Of a DNA stretch of 64,000 nt, positions 36,001-54,700 are shown piece by piece. Position numbers and translations under genes: made by a program. Source of the stretch: Dasypus novemcinctus (lineage: Eukaryota; Chordata; Mammalia; Cingulata; Dasypodidae); the NCBI RefSeq assembly GCF_030445035.2, contig NC_080695.1:1668545-1732544 (forward strand), written 5' to 3'. The notes under the pieces are model-generated. The model did no database searches. It saw only the letters and a list, made by a program, of their open reading frames with translations, and was not told the DNA's origin. How positions within the stretch are numbered: position 1 is the stretch's first letter; every line of letters starts with the position of its first letter.

Positions 36001-37502
36001 ACCTCAACCACAGCGTGGGCAAGGGCAGCGCCTGCGGACTGCCGCTCACCAGCAGGTAGCCGCTCCCACGGGGGCCGGGGCCTGCCAGGGCCTGAGCTCA
36101 CAGGCCCCACCCACCAGCTTGGCCCCTCCCCACCCCCAGCTTCAACCTGAAGGACGTGGCCACAGGGTTGGGCAGTGAGACCCGGCTGGACCGCAGTAAG
36201 GGCGATGCACGGGGCGACGCAGTGCTGCTCGACTCCTCGGCCACACTCGCCACCAACGAGGGTAGGGCAGGGGCCCGGGGCGGGAGGGTGGGTGCTGGGC
36301 CTTCCCAGGAGCCGCTCCTCGACTGCCTCTCCCTCCCCACGGGCAGACAACGAGGAGACCGAGGGGAGTGATGTGCCTGCAGACTACCTCCTGGGCGACG
36401 TGGAGGGCGACGAGGACGAGCTGTACCTGCTGGACCCGGAACACACGCACCGTGAGCGGCCTGCTGGGTGTGGGGGGGGCGGGTGGGAGGTGCGGCCCTG
36501 CTGACCCTGCCCTGCCTTGCAGCCGAGGAGCCTGAGTACGTGCTGCCTCAGGAGGCCTTCCCGCTGCGCCACGAGATCGTGGACACCCCCTCCGGGCCCG
36601 AGCACCTCCAGGACAAGGCTGACTCGCCACACGTGAGCGGCAGCGAGGCTGACGTGGCGTCCCTGACGCCCGTGGACCCCTCCTTCTCGCTCATCTCCGT
36701 CTCGCACGCGCTGTACGACAGCCGCCTGCCCCCCGACTTCTTCAGTGCGCTGGTGCGTGACATGCTGCACTTCTACGCGGAGCAGGGCGACGTGCAGATG
36801 GCTGTGTCCGTGCTCATCGTGCTGGGCGAGCGGGTGCGCAAGGACGTCGACGAGCAGACGCAGGTGCGGGCCGGCCGGCACGGGAGGGTCTCCCTGGAAC
36901 CACCACTGCCCCCGCTGCGCCCATCTGCCCTTGCCCGCCCGTCCCCCTCCCTGGCTGGACCCCGTCAGGTAGTCCAGGGGGAAGCCCAGGGGCTGCCCCA
37001 GCCGGGCCCGCTGCCCGGGGGCCCTGACCTCCCTGTCCCTGTTGGCACCCTGGGCTCAGGAGCACTGGTACACGTCCTACATCGACCTGCTGCAGCGCTT
37101 CCGCCTCTGGAACGTGTCCAACGAGGTGGTGAAGCTGAGCACCAGCCGCGCCGTCAGCTGCCTCAACCAGGCCTCCACCACCCTCCATGTCAACTGCAGC
37201 CACTGCAAGCGGCCCATGAGCAGCCGCGGCTGGGTCTGTGACAGGTGAGGCGGCCAGTCTGACGGGTGCGGGTGTGCCGCGGGGCGGGGCGCAGGCAGCC
37301 CCGGAGCCACGCTGAGGTGCCCCCTGCCCCCAGGTGCCGCCGCTGCGCCAGCATGTGTGCCGTCTGCCACCACGTGGTCAAGGGCCTGTTCGTGTGGTGC
37401 CAAGGCTGCAGCCACGGGGGGCACCTGCAGCACATCATGAAGTGGCTGGAGGGCAGCTCCCACTGCCCCGCCGGCTGCGGCCACCTCTGCGAGTACTCCT
37501 GA
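33044..37502 (+). CDS. WDR24: WDR24, GATOR2 complex WD-repeat/RING protein
   Basis: Nine coding exons: 33044-33524, 34440-34617, 34726-35398, 35937-36055, 36140-36261, 36347-36451, 36523-36863, 37060-37244 and 37334-37502. All phases join, giving 790 aa, the human length. WDR24 is a core GATOR2 subunit at the lysosome and relays amino-acid sufficiency to mTORC1 by opposing GATOR1; its RING-like end has ubiquitin-ligase character. The N-terminal 6-7 WD repeats (residues about 20-370) include [17 protein letters not shown] and IYVWDVRR. A linker with an acidic stretch ([18 protein letters not shown]) follows, then a helical solenoid, then the Cys/His-rich end (CSHCKRPM…[20 protein letters not shown]…[10 protein letters not shown]). 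The ATG at 33044 matches human [13 protein letters not shown]. Intact. Confidence 0.98.
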
Positions 37503-37656
37503 CCCGGCCCTCGGGGGGCCCTGGACCCGTCCCCATCAGGGCAGTTTCTTCAGGAACTCCAGACCTCAGTACCCTCAGGAGGTGACTCCTTGGCGACCCC
37601 GGAAGACTCTTGTCCACCCTTGTGCTGGGATGAAGGGAGCTGGGACTTGTGAACCC

Positions 37657-37662
37657 AATAAA
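37657..37662 (+). terminator. WDR24 polyadenylation signal
   Basis: AATAAA 155 bp after the WDR24 stop and about 280 bp before the JMJD8 start, so the two genes are head to tail with almost no spacer. Confidence 0.8.
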
Positions 37663-37689
37663 GGAGCACGTGCTGCGCTCTAGGACTTG

Positions 37690-37943
37690 CTGTCTCCCGA
37701 ACGCGCCGTGGACCGGCCCTGGTGGTCTGTCGCCATGGTAACTGGCAATGACCAATAGGAACTCTCCGAGGGGCCTTCGCCCCGCCTCCAGGAAGTGCTC
37801 TTCCTGTCTGGGGGCAGTCCATACCGGCGCCCAACCGTTGCCACGACGACGGAGATCCCGACCAATGGGGTGCTCGCGTGGAGCGAGGCCGGAAGTTCCC
37901 GGCATGCCGTGCGGCGGTGGTGCGGACCGCGAGCGGCGGGTTC
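37690..37943 (+). promoter_or_regulatory. JMJD8 promoter region
   Basis: Short spacer with two CCAAT boxes ('gaccaatagg' at 37750 and 'gaccaatgggg' at 37859) and an ETS-like GGAAGT at about 37891, directly before the JMJD8 start. No TATA box. Confidence 0.5.
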
Positions 37944-39501
37944 ATGGCGCCGGGGTTCTGGCCATTCTTCCTGCTGGTCCTCTGGACGCTGGCGGCTCCA
38001 GGGAGGCCCGGCTCCAGGGAGGCGGGCGACGGGGGGTGGTGAGCGGCAGCGCCGGGGCAGGGTGGCCTGCGGGGGCGCGGCCGGCGGGTGGCGGCGCTGA
38101 CCCGGCTGTGCCCGCAGGCGGCGGGGCGGGCTGGCGGCGGAAGAGGAGCGCTGCACCGTGGAGCGCCGAGTCGGCCTCACCTACGGCGAGTTCGTGCAGC
38201 AGTACGTGCGCCCTCCCGCCCACGGCCACACCTCCGGGCGCGTCCTGGCTCCCGGCCGCTTTGCCCACCCATGCCCCGCCCTCGTCTCGGGCCCTTTTGT
38301 CCGAACCCCGCGTCAACTTCTGCCCTCCTCGACGCCTGCTGAATGCGCGTGGGCAACGACGGTGCTGGGCATGGGCATGGGCATGGGGCCGACCTGGCGG
38401 TGACTCTGCCCTTCTTTCCAGCTATGCCTTCTCCAGACCCGTCATCCTGCAGGGCCTCACAGACAACTCGGTGAGCGTTTGGATTGGCCTGGGCAGCCCT
38501 GACCGCTGCTGGGCCCCGCCACAAAGTCTTCTCCCCTCCTGCAGAGATTCCGGGCCTTATGCTCTCGTGAGAGGCTGCTGGCTGCCTTTGGGGACAGCGT
38601 GGTCCGGCTAAGCACAGCCAACACCTACTCCTACCAGAAAGGTGAGCTGTCCCACCCTGCTCACCAAGCCTTCCAAGGCAGGCCCAGGCCTGACCGGCCC
38701 CTTCCTCCGTAGTGGACCTGCCCTTCCAGGAGTATGTGGAGAAGCTGCTGCACCCCCAGGACCCCACCTCCCTGGGCAATGGTGAGCCAGCCCTGTGGGG
38801 CAGGGGCAGTGAGGGGGGGTACTTGGGAGGCCCCAGGTGCCAGAACCTCTGCCCTTTGTCTTTTTGGCTGGCAGATACCCTGTACTTCTTTGGGGACAAC
38901 AACTTCACCGAATGGGCACCTCTCTTCCGCCACTACGCCCCACCCCCATTTGGCCTGCTGGGCACTGCCCCTGCTTACAGCTTTGGCATCGCAGGTGAGT
39001 GTTGGGCCAGGGACGTGTGCGCCGAGGAGTTAGGCGTGGTCGCCAGCTGCTGCTGACTGACTCCACAGGCGCTGGCTCTGGGGTTCCTTTCCACTGGCAC
39101 GGACCTGGGTACTCGGAGGTGATCTACGGCCGCAAGGTCAGCATGGGATGGGGGCTGATGCTGGGCACTCACTGACCACAACCCCCCGAGAGTGACTCTG
39201 CCACCCCTGACTCCAGCGCTGGTTCCTGTATCCCCCTGAGAAGACCCCTGAGTTCCACCCCAACAAGACCACGCTGGCCTGGCTCCGGGACACGTACCCA
39301 GCCCTGGCACCCTCGGCACGGCCCCTGGAGTGCACCGTCCGAGCAGGGGAGGTCAGTGGCTGGGGGTGGGGGGCGGGCTGGGCTGAGTCCCCAGCTAATC
39401 CACGCCCCCTTGCCTGCCAGGTGCTGTACTTCCCCGACCGCTGGTGGCATGCCACCCTCAACCTCGACACCAGCGTCTTCATCTCCACTTTCCTCGGATA
39501 G
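37944..39501 (+). CDS. JMJD8: JMJD8, ER-lumenal JmjC-domain protein
   Basis: Nine exons: 37944-38038, 38118-38201, 38422-38470, 38545-38641, 38713-38781, 38875-38994, 39069-39136, 39217-39351 and 39421-39501. All phases join, giving 265 aa (human 264). JMJD8 is a JmjC-fold protein of the ER lumen implicated in NF-kB signalling and protein complex assembly; demethylase activity has not been shown. The hydrophobic N-terminus (APGFWPFFLLVLWTLAAPG) is a signal peptide or anchor. The JmjC core includes VPFHWHGPGYSEVIYGRKRW and VLYFPDRWWHATLNLD. NFT in GDNNFTEW is a potential N-glycosylation site. The exon 2 donor is taken as CA|GTACGT, which gives FVQHYAF. Convergent with STUB1. Confidence 0.96.
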
Positions 39502-39559
39502 CAGCTGCGCAGCCCGTTGGGCCGTTGTAGCCGTGCACGCCCGCGTAGTGCTCACAGAC

Positions 39560-39565
39560 TTTATT
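39560..39565 (-). terminator. STUB1 polyadenylation signal
   Basis: AATAAA on the minus strand, about 235 bp beyond the STUB1 stop and only about 60 bp from the JMJD8 stop. Cleavage near 39540 would put the ends of the two convergent genes within tens of bases, or overlapping. Confidence 0.8.
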
Positions 39566-39798
39566 ACAGGGCAGCGGTGGTGGGGGCCTCAGCCTGCCCT
39601 ACCCCTGCCCGCTGTTTGGGGCCGAGAGGGGGGTGGGGGAGGCTTGGTACCCCAGCTGAGTGCAAACAGTCTAGAGCCGAAAAGCAGGAGTGGGAGCTGG
39701 GGAAGGCGGAAGAGAGGGTTCAGGGACCCTAACTATGTACAGAGAAGGTGTGGCCCAGCCCTCCCGGCTGGGTCCGTGGAGCCGGGGCCCGGCCGCCC

Positions 39799-41732
<1,934 letters not shown>

Positions 41733-42280
41733 GGCGCCGCGCGGCACGGCCTGGGCTCCGCGCCCGGCCTGCCCTGCGCCCGCAGCCCGAGCGCCGCCAG
41801 AGCCCCGCGATCCGCCCGCCCGGTCCAGCAAGCCGCCACCGGAACTTCCGGCCGCGCGGGGCGGCGGCGGGGGCGGGGCCGCGCGTGCGCTGATGCGCTG
41901 ATGCGCTGATGCGCCGATGCGCTGGGCGAGGGGGCGGGGCTGCTGGAGACCGGGGCGCCCCCACTGCCCGCGCCGCCGGGCCGCGGCCCCCTAGGGCACC
42001 CGAGTCGGCCCAGGCCGCGGCGCCCGCCCCCCTAGGCCCGGCCAGGGCGCTGGAGGCCCGGAGCCGCCACCCCTCCCCAAGCGCGGGAGCGCTCGCCCGC
42101 CGCCCCCCGCGCCCCCCGCGCCCCGCGAGCCGGGGTCCTCGGCGAGCCCTGCCGCTCCCCCCACGCGGCCGTCCGCGGGACGGGAGCAGCACGCGGGGCG
42201 GGGGGCGCGGACGACGCTGGTTTTCCCGGCCTCCCCCGGCACGGCGCCGGCGAGCACCACCCGCCGTGACCGCGGGGCCA
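41733..42280 (-). promoter_or_regulatory. STUB1 CpG-island promoter
   Basis: CpG-dense. A head-to-head ETS/GAS-like palindrome, CCGGAACTTCCGG, lies at 41839-41851, about 110 bp upstream of the start codon. Just beyond is a small 8-bp tandem repeat (GCTGATGC, about five copies, 41887-41927). No TATA box. Confidence 0.6.
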
Positions 42281-42503
42281 GGGGCGTCGTCAGAGCCGGA
42301 GCGGCTGCCTGCACGTGGGAGGCAGCGCGTGCCTGGCCCCTGTGGCGCCTGCCTTAGATCTCTGCCCGCCCTGAGGGCCTCCTCCCACACACGCAGCTCC
42401 TGAGGCCGCAGAGGAGCGAGGGGAAGCCGGGAGTCCCCTCTGCAGTGGGGGGAGGCGGGACGAGCCCCCAGCCCCGGTACAGCCACCAGTGCTGTGTAAA
42501 ATA

Positions 42504-42509
42504 TTTATT
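42504..42509 (-). terminator. RHBDL1 polyadenylation signal
   Basis: AATAAA on the minus strand about 245 bp past the RHBDL1 stop codon. Between the stop and the signal lies a poly-G/GGGGGGGA tract (about 42543-42594 on plus). Confidence 0.75.
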
Positions 42510-42542
42510 CCTTCTGCAAAAAGTCTGAGACCCCAAGTGCTG

Positions 42543-42597
42543 GGGGTGGGGGGGGGGGAGGGGGGGGGAGGGGGGGGAGGGGGGGGAGGGGACGGAG
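42543..42597. repeat. (GGGGGGGA)n tract in RHBDL1 3' UTR
   Basis: Near-pure G tract interrupted by single A every 7-10 bases. On the transcribed minus strand it is C-rich. Confidence 0.85.
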
Positions 42598-42750
42598 GGG
42601 GTAGGATCTCCCCTGGGGACCTCCTCAGGGCGCAGGCCCAGCCCAGCAGCACCCCCCAGGCCGGCTGTAAGGCTCGGCAGCGACTTAGAGCCAGGGCCAC
42701 CGGCCCACCAGGAGGACACGCTCCTGCCGGGCATCTGCGGGCCAGGGCCG

Positions 42751-44609
42751 TCAGGGCGGCGGGGGGCTGTGGGCCCCCAGCAGATCGTAGGCGAAGACGT
42801 TCCAGAAAATGGCGAAGAGCAGGAACGTGCCATAGGCCAGCAGCGCCACCCACCAGCCGCACTGGTCCCGCAGACGCTCCTCGTAGCTGCGCAGGATGGT
42901 CAGCCCCATGCTGACGCCCACCACTGCGCCCGCCAGGTGCGCCATGAAGCTGGGCTGCGGGCCTGAGGCGGGCAGCGGCGGCGAGAAGCGCAGCCACACG
43001 GCGCGGCCCACCTCGGAGCTCACTGTGGGGGGCAAGCGCACCCTTGGGGAGGCGCCCGCGCCGCCCGAGGGGCCCGCCCACCCGGCCGGCCCCCTACTCA
43101 CTGCACACCAGCGCCAGCACCATCCTCAGCAGCTTGTAGGGACACCGCATCCCTGCCCAGTTCTGGCGGGCGCGACGACAGAGGCGGCGTGAGGCAGGCC
43201 GGGCGGCCCCTCCCCGCACCCCGCCGGGCACCCCTTACCATGACGACGTTGGCCAGGTGTGCCGAGCACAGGGCGTAGACCCCGCCGGAGCCCCCCACCA
43301 CGGGCGCCCGCATGTCGGTGATGGAGACAGTCAGGGAGCCTGCGCGCCGGGGGAGGGGCGTGAGTGCGGCCCGCGGGCGGGAGTGCGGGCGCCCGCCCCC
43401 CGCCTCACCTGCCAGCACGCCCGCCAGGTAGAGCAGGCCGATGCGCAGCAGCCCGTGCACCATCTCCAGGGGCACCCCGATCGTCAGCTGCAGCAGCGCG
43501 TTGAAGCCCAGCTGCTCCAGCCTGGCCGCGCGGGCAGACGGGCGTGAGCGGGGCAAGAGCGGGGCACGCGCGGCGGCCAGGGTCCCCCTCCCGGCCGCCC
43601 CGGGGGCCGCTCACCCGACGTGCATGAACATGTAGGTGAGGAAGCGCCAGGCGCGGGCGCGGTGCCCGGGGTGGTACACCAGGGGGCTGCTCATGTACTC
43701 AGGGTGGTAGGTCTGCAGCACCCACTTGTTGAGGCGTGCCCCGTAGCACAGGAAGACGACGATCTGCGGGTGGCCCGAGGGTTAGCGCGGCTGGGCGTGG
43801 GCAGCCGGGCGCAGGGGCAGCGGCTCACCTGGGCCAGGGTGACGGAGGCCATGAACACGGGCGGCGGCAGCTGCGGTGCCGGTGGAAGTACCAGCGGCGG
43901 TCCACCTCGCAGGGCAGGACCTCGTAGGCCACGTAGCGCACGAAGCGCTTGTAGACGCCCAGGCCCGGCTCGTCCAGCAGCCCGTCCCGGGGCAGCGCCC
44001 GCTGCCCGCTGGCGATGGCGCGCTTGAAGCTGCTGGAGCGCTTGCTGGCCCATCTGGGGGCGGGGCGTGAGCATGGGTGCCGGGGCGCACCTCGGGTCCC
44101 GAGGGCCTCCCCGCCGGCGTTGGGGAGGGGCCCCCCGCACTGACCAGGTCAGCCAGCTCCTGGTAGCACACCTGGCCCTGCTCGTTGCTCTGGGCCAGGG
44201 CCACCAGCAGGTCCAGCTTGGAGGGGTCCAGGGGCAGCTCATGGCTGTGCACCAAGCCGGCGAAGGTCTCGGTGCCGATGAAGCCCGTGTTCTCGGGGTC
44301 TAGCTGCTGGAAGTGGGGGGGGCCGCCGGCCAGGGCCTGAGGGCAGGCCGGCCCCCCACACTGCAGGGCTGGGCAGGCGCCTCTTTGGGGCACGGGGACC
44401 TCCAGCCCAGTCCCACCCCTGTCCTGAAGAGCCGCCTCCCGCCCGCCCTCTCCTGGGGTCCCAGGGCAGCCCGGGCCAAGGTCGCACGGTGGGGGGGGGC
44501 AGGGCGCAGAGCTCTCGGGGGGGACCCCAGCCTCAGCGGGTGGGGGCCGCCCTGCACCCCCTGCACGCACCTGCTCCTGGATAAGCTGCAGCAGGGAGCT
44601 CCTGTCCAT
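42751..44609 (-). CDS. RHBDL1: RHBDL1, rhomboid-like intramembrane serine protease
   Basis: Eight exons: 44571-44609, 44145-44306, 43829-44053, 43615-43763, 43409-43521, 43239-43339, 43102-43162 and 42751-43022. They total 1122 nt, that is 373 aa, equal to the short human isoform starting [13 protein letters not shown]. Rhomboids cleave membrane-spanning proteins within the bilayer. N-terminal part: EF-hand-like [20 protein letters not shown]. Membrane core: [30 protein letters not shown], the catalytic serine in [16 protein letters not shown] (GxSG) and the catalytic histidine in [16 protein letters not shown]. Exon 3 has a +1 near 44048 and a -1 near 43866, which cancel, so about 60 residues between them read out of frame (the expected text includes [12 protein letters not shown]). 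Probably sequence errors. Confidence 0.93.
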
Positions 44610-44780
44610 AGAGCCGGGCCGGGGCCGGACCGCTCTGCCGGCTCCGCTCCGCCCCGGCCGGCCCGCCCCGCCTGCTCTGCTTGGCGCCGCCGCGCTCCCT
44701 GCGCGTCACGGAGCCCCCGCCCCGCGCGGCGCGCAGACGCCCCCGCCCCGCCAGGCCCGCCGCTGCGGGGGCTCGCGCTG
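44610..44780 (-). promoter_or_regulatory. RHBDL1 upstream CpG-rich region
   Basis: CpG-rich block with GC boxes ('ccccgccccgcg', 'cggccggcccgccccgcc') upstream of the RHBDL1 start. The human gene also has a longer isoform with a different first exon, which I could not identify here. Confidence 0.45.
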
Positions 44781-45820
44781 CCTGGTCTCCTGCGAGCAGC
44801 CGCTGTAAACTGAGGCCCGTTGCTCTGCCCAAATGCCCTCCCGTGGTGCCTGCACTGTCACCCGCAGCCCCGCGACGCCCTTGCAGCCTTCCGGGCCTGG
44901 CCTCGGTGTGGACGTCACATGCCCCGGGAAGCCCTCCTGCGCCCTCCCGCTTGGCTGGGCTCTGCCTGGCAGCAAAGGGCCCTGGCGCCCCCCGCGGGTG
45001 TGAGGTCCACCTGCAGGGCCAGCAGGGGGATGCCACGGGTCCATGCTCAGGCCAGCCTGTCCCCACACCCCAGGCTGGGGCTTGGCACCTGACAGGTCCC
45101 CCGCAGGCTGGGCTGGATGGCCCCAGGACAGAACCCGGCAGGGCGGTGACAACAGGAATGGCAAACCCCACCGGAGCCCTGCTCCTGAGTCTTGGGGTGA
45201 CCTCAGGGTGGACGTGGCATCCGCCCACCCCCAAGTGGGCAAAGCTCAAGGGCGCAGCAGGGGACGCACACCCAGGACCTCACAGAATCAGCCCAGTGTC
45301 CCCACGGGGCAGGCGGCCCCACAGCCCCAGCACCCAGGGAGTCCTGCCCTCCCAAGTGGGGAGCAGCTTGCCAAGGCTGCCGGTCACGGGATGGCACAGG
45401 GGTGCAGTTGCTGGCTTCCTTCTCACTCTGTCCCTGCACTCAGACACGTCCCAACACCTGGATGGGCAGGTGATGGCACCTGGCTGAGGCTACTCCCTCC
45501 AACCGGGCTGGCAGCTAAGGGGGGGGCAGGGCCAGGCAGGGCCGACGTGCCCACCATTGGTAGCACTGGCAGACCGCTGCTGCCCCGCTCGCCCCTGGGC
45601 CCTCCACACGGCCCCCCGGCCTGCTGGGGTCGGGACGGGCGCCCCAGGCCTACTTTGGGGCCCCACGGTCAGTGTAGGAAGGCAGCCCCGACTTCCAACA
45701 GGCCACAGGACCCGGTGCGGAGGGGGCAGGGGCACGGTTTGGCCTGCGGGGGAGGACGTGCTGAGACGCTTAAGAAACAGGCTCGGAGGCAGGTGGCCTG
45801 CGGCGGAGAGGACGCGGCCC
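44781..45820. other. RHBDL1-RHOT2 spacer
   Basis: No gene or repeat family recognised. It ends at the RHOT2 poly(A) signal. Confidence 0.5.
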
Positions 45821-45823
45821 AGC

Positions 45824-45829
45824 TTTAAT
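45824..45829 (-). terminator. probable RHOT2 polyadenylation signal
   Basis: ATTAAA on the minus strand about 280 bp beyond the RHOT2 stop codon; no AATAAA is closer. Confidence 0.55.
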
Positions 45830-46106
45830 CAGAACCCCCGCGCCGTCCCAGGACCAGCGCCGCTGGGGCCAGCTCCAGGCACGGGCACCGGCCCGCCCTC
45901 CACCAGCAGGGGCCCTGAGGATGCAGGGTCCAGGGTCACCTGTACCCCAGGCCCAACACAGACTGCTCACGGGGTCAACGCTTGGCAGCCTGGCCGGGCC
46001 AGGAGAAGCCTCGGGCCACAGCGGCCTCAGGCCACAGCGGCTGCGGCCCTGGCGCCGGCCTCTCCAGGGCTTTGCTGGACAGGCGCCCTGCAGCGCCGCT
46101 GTACCC

Positions 46107-51260
<5,154 letters not shown>

Positions 51261-51696
51261 GGCGCCCACAGCGCCCGCCCGGTCCGGCCGCCCCTCGGCC
51301 GGCCCGGCCCCAACTTGGTCCCTGGCACCCCCCCCCACCCCGCTCGCACTTCCGGCCCCCGCCCGCACTTCCGGCCCCGTCCGCGCAGCTCCCACCAGCG
51401 AGCCGGGCGCCCAGAGCGGTCGCGCTGCGCGCTGGCGCCACCCCACGGACGCGCCGGGCACTGCGGGCGCCACTTGGGCTCCGCCACGGGGTGGGGGGGA
51501 GCGCCTTTCGCCCCCAGGGACCCCACCGGCCCGCAGCTTCCGGACGCGGGAAGGGCAGTCCTCCCAGGAGTCCCAGGTGGACAGGCCGGGCCTCCAGCCC
51601 TGGGCACCGGCAGGGCCCTCGACCAGCACCGGGAGTTCGGGGGCGGAAGGGGGCGAGGCGCAAGCTCAGCAGGCTGATTGCCACGGGAAATGCGCG

Positions 51697-51702
51697 TTTA
51701 TT
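51697..51702 (-). terminator. WDR90 polyadenylation signal
   Basis: AATAAA on the minus strand about 65 bp past the WDR90 stop and about 440 bp upstream of the RHOT2 start, so WDR90 and RHOT2 are head to tail and tightly spaced. Confidence 0.75.
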
Positions 51703-51767
51703 TAAACTGTACAGAGTAGAAACACGGACACCCCCACAAGTCCTTTCCACCTCTTCCGCCACCCCGT

Positions 51768-54700
51768 TCACACCCCGGTGCCAGGGCGGGGGGTCCCGCG
51801 GTGGCCCCCAGGGCCCGTAGCCTCCCACACCAGGAGCTCGTTGTGGGCGGCGGTGAAGAGCAGTCGGGCAGAGGGGGTGAACCGGCACAGGTGCACCGAG
51901 TCGGCGTGGGCAGCCACGTCCTGCGCCGTCCCCGATGCGCAGTCCACCAGCCTCAGCACGCGCTCTGCAGCACAGGGTGGCACGCCGGGCAGGGGGGCGG
52001 TCTTGCCCGGGGCGGAGGGCTCCTGACCCCCCCAGAGGCCCCGCGCCCCTGCGGCTGCCCCCGGAGGCCGAGGCCAGGCTGAATCTCCTTGGGGCAGGCC
52101 TGTCTCTAACCCTACAGCCCTCCCTAGGGCAGGTGCCCTCACAATGCTTGGCAAGTGAGAAACCGAGGCACAGAGGCAGGATGCGTCTAGGGCCCCACGG
52201 AGGAGCCCACCCGGACCTCCTCGGGCTGCACGTCAGTGCGCGGGGGCACTCACCTGCAAAGCCGACTGCCAGGAGGCGGGCTCCTGGGGACAGGCTCAGG
52301 GACACCGCAAAGAAGGGCAGAGGGATCGTCTCCACCACCTGCGCGGCCGCGACAGTGAGCGGGAGGGAGCCGGGCCCAGGCCACCCGTCCCACCCCCAGC
52401 CCTGGTGCCACAGGGCGCACCGCGCACCTGCTTCTGGTGCAGGCTGTAGAGCAGCACCTCCGGCCGCCGGCCCAGGCCGGCGCACACCAGCAGGCCTCTG
52501 TCCCAGGGGCAGAAGGCAGCGAGGGTGGGCGGTGGGCATCTGGAAGGCTGCAGGAGGGTACGCTGTGGGGGTGGGTGGGCAGACACCCCCACCCCTCCGC
52601 TCCCCCGCCCACCCACGCCACCGGCCGAGCCTCACCTCCAGAGGGGCAGGCGCCGGGAAGCTCAGCCAGTCCACCAGCTCGCAGCGGTCCTTCGGCCAGT
52701 CTGAGGCCCAGACGCTGACCCGCTGGTCACCACTGGCAGCCAGCCACAGGTCTGCGCCCTGCACCCCAAAATCTCCATCCTGGGGGAGGGGCAGGGCTGG
52801 TGGCTGCCTCCTGCTCACCCCCTGCCCACCAGCGCCCCTGGACGCCCGCTGGGCCTGCAGGCCCCCTACCTCTTTGCGTGTGCTCTGGAGGGTTGAGATC
52901 GGGGCGCCCCGGTGGTCGCTGAGCACACGGACCGTCATGCCCGTGCGGGGGGCGGCTCACAGCCACGAGCCCGTCCTTGTCTCCAGAGAGCAGAGTCTGA
53001 CCTGCCAGGCGGGGGCCTCGCCATCACGCGCACCGCGCCAGCCTGCCCTCCCCATCACCGCGAGCCGCGCCACCACGCCCCTCACCGTCAGTGGAGAAGG
53101 CGACCGCTGTCAGCGCCACCGGGTGCGGGTGCATCTTGAGCTCCATCTCGGTGCGGGAGACGCGGAAGACGCGCAGGGTGCCATCGCTGTAGCCCGCCAC
53201 CACGCGCTGCAGCTCGGGGTGCCCGCAGGACGGGGGGCTCCACGCCAGGCACAGGCAGCTCTGGGCAGCCCCGGGCAGTCAGCGCGCGCCCCAGGCCCCC
53301 CGCACCTGCACGGCCCGCCTGGCCCAGGGCGCCGCCGGCCTACCTGGTTCAGCACCTGGAACTGGATCACCAGCTCCATGCTGGCCAAGGACCACACCCG
53401 CACGCTCCCATCCTCGCCGCCCGTGGCGCAGCGCGAGCCGCCGGGGCTGAAGGCCACCTCGTTCACCTGCGGAGGCCCACGCGGGGCCGAGGGGCCCTCA
53501 GGAGGGTGGAGGGGGCGCACGCCTCTGGGCCCGGCTGCACGGGAGACGCCCCCGACTGCCGAGTCCCCGAGTCCCCCGCCGGCCCCACTGGTGCAACACC
53601 AGCACGTCGACACCATTCCCGAGTGGGCTCTGAACCAGAGGAGTACCCGGAGCTCGACGTCCCCCCAGGGAAGAATCAGCTGACCGAGCCTGGAGCACGG
53701 TGGGGGGTGACACCACTGGTGAGGACAGGCTGGAGGGGCAGAGGCGCGCGGGGGGCCACGCAGGCACCAAGGGGAGAAGCGGGGCCGTGCTGACGTGGGC
53801 GCCGTGGAGAGCGGCACCCGTGCGCCCGCCCCACCGAGGTTCACGAGAACGGTGTCGTCCACAATCTGAATTTCAAGTGTGAACTCAGGATGCGGTTGAG
53901 CCTGAGACAGCCTGTTCCACGTCTCGAGGTTGGGCCCAAAGGTCCACTGTCTGGGGGACAGCACAGACGGGGGCCTGTCCATGCAAGGGGACCCGATTCG
54001 GCCGCAGGAAGGAAGGCAGGGCAGAGGCCCGACGGCGGGGACGAGCCTCGGAGCCAGGACGCTCAGGGAGCCAAGACCGGCTGGAAGAGCCCGGCTGCAG
54101 GCCACTGTCTACACGAAATGCCCTCAAGACGTGGGTCCCTCGAGGGCGCTCAGGACGGGGTGGCTGCTCCAAGTTTTGGGCTTCATTTCCTCATTCTGCC
54201 CATGGTAAAATACGTATAACATAAAATGCCCTTTTAGCCACTGTTAAGTGAACGATTCAGTGGCATCGATTACACTCACATGTTCAGCAATCATCACCCC
54301 AAACAGCAGCTCTTTACCCGTTAATCCTCCCCCTCCCCTCCCCCACCCCTGGTCAGCGCTCATCTGCGCCGTCTCGATGGACTTGCCCGCTGTGGGAATT
54401 TCACTGAAGGGGAACCACAGCTGTCTTTTGTGTCTGGCTTCCTCACTTAGTGAAATGCTTTCCGTGTTCACCAATGTCATAGCGCGTATCACACTTCACA
54501 CCTTTCCATGGCCACGTGATACTCCCGTGTGGAGAGTCCACACATCCCTCTTTGTGGATGGACACTTGGGTGCTTTTTAGCTCTGGCGACTGTGACCACT
54601 GCTGCGACAAAGCACTGGTGTGTAAGGTGTTCAATTCTTTGAGGGAGATGACCAGGAGTGGAATTGCTGGGTCGTGGTAGTTCAAGGTTTAATTTCCTAA

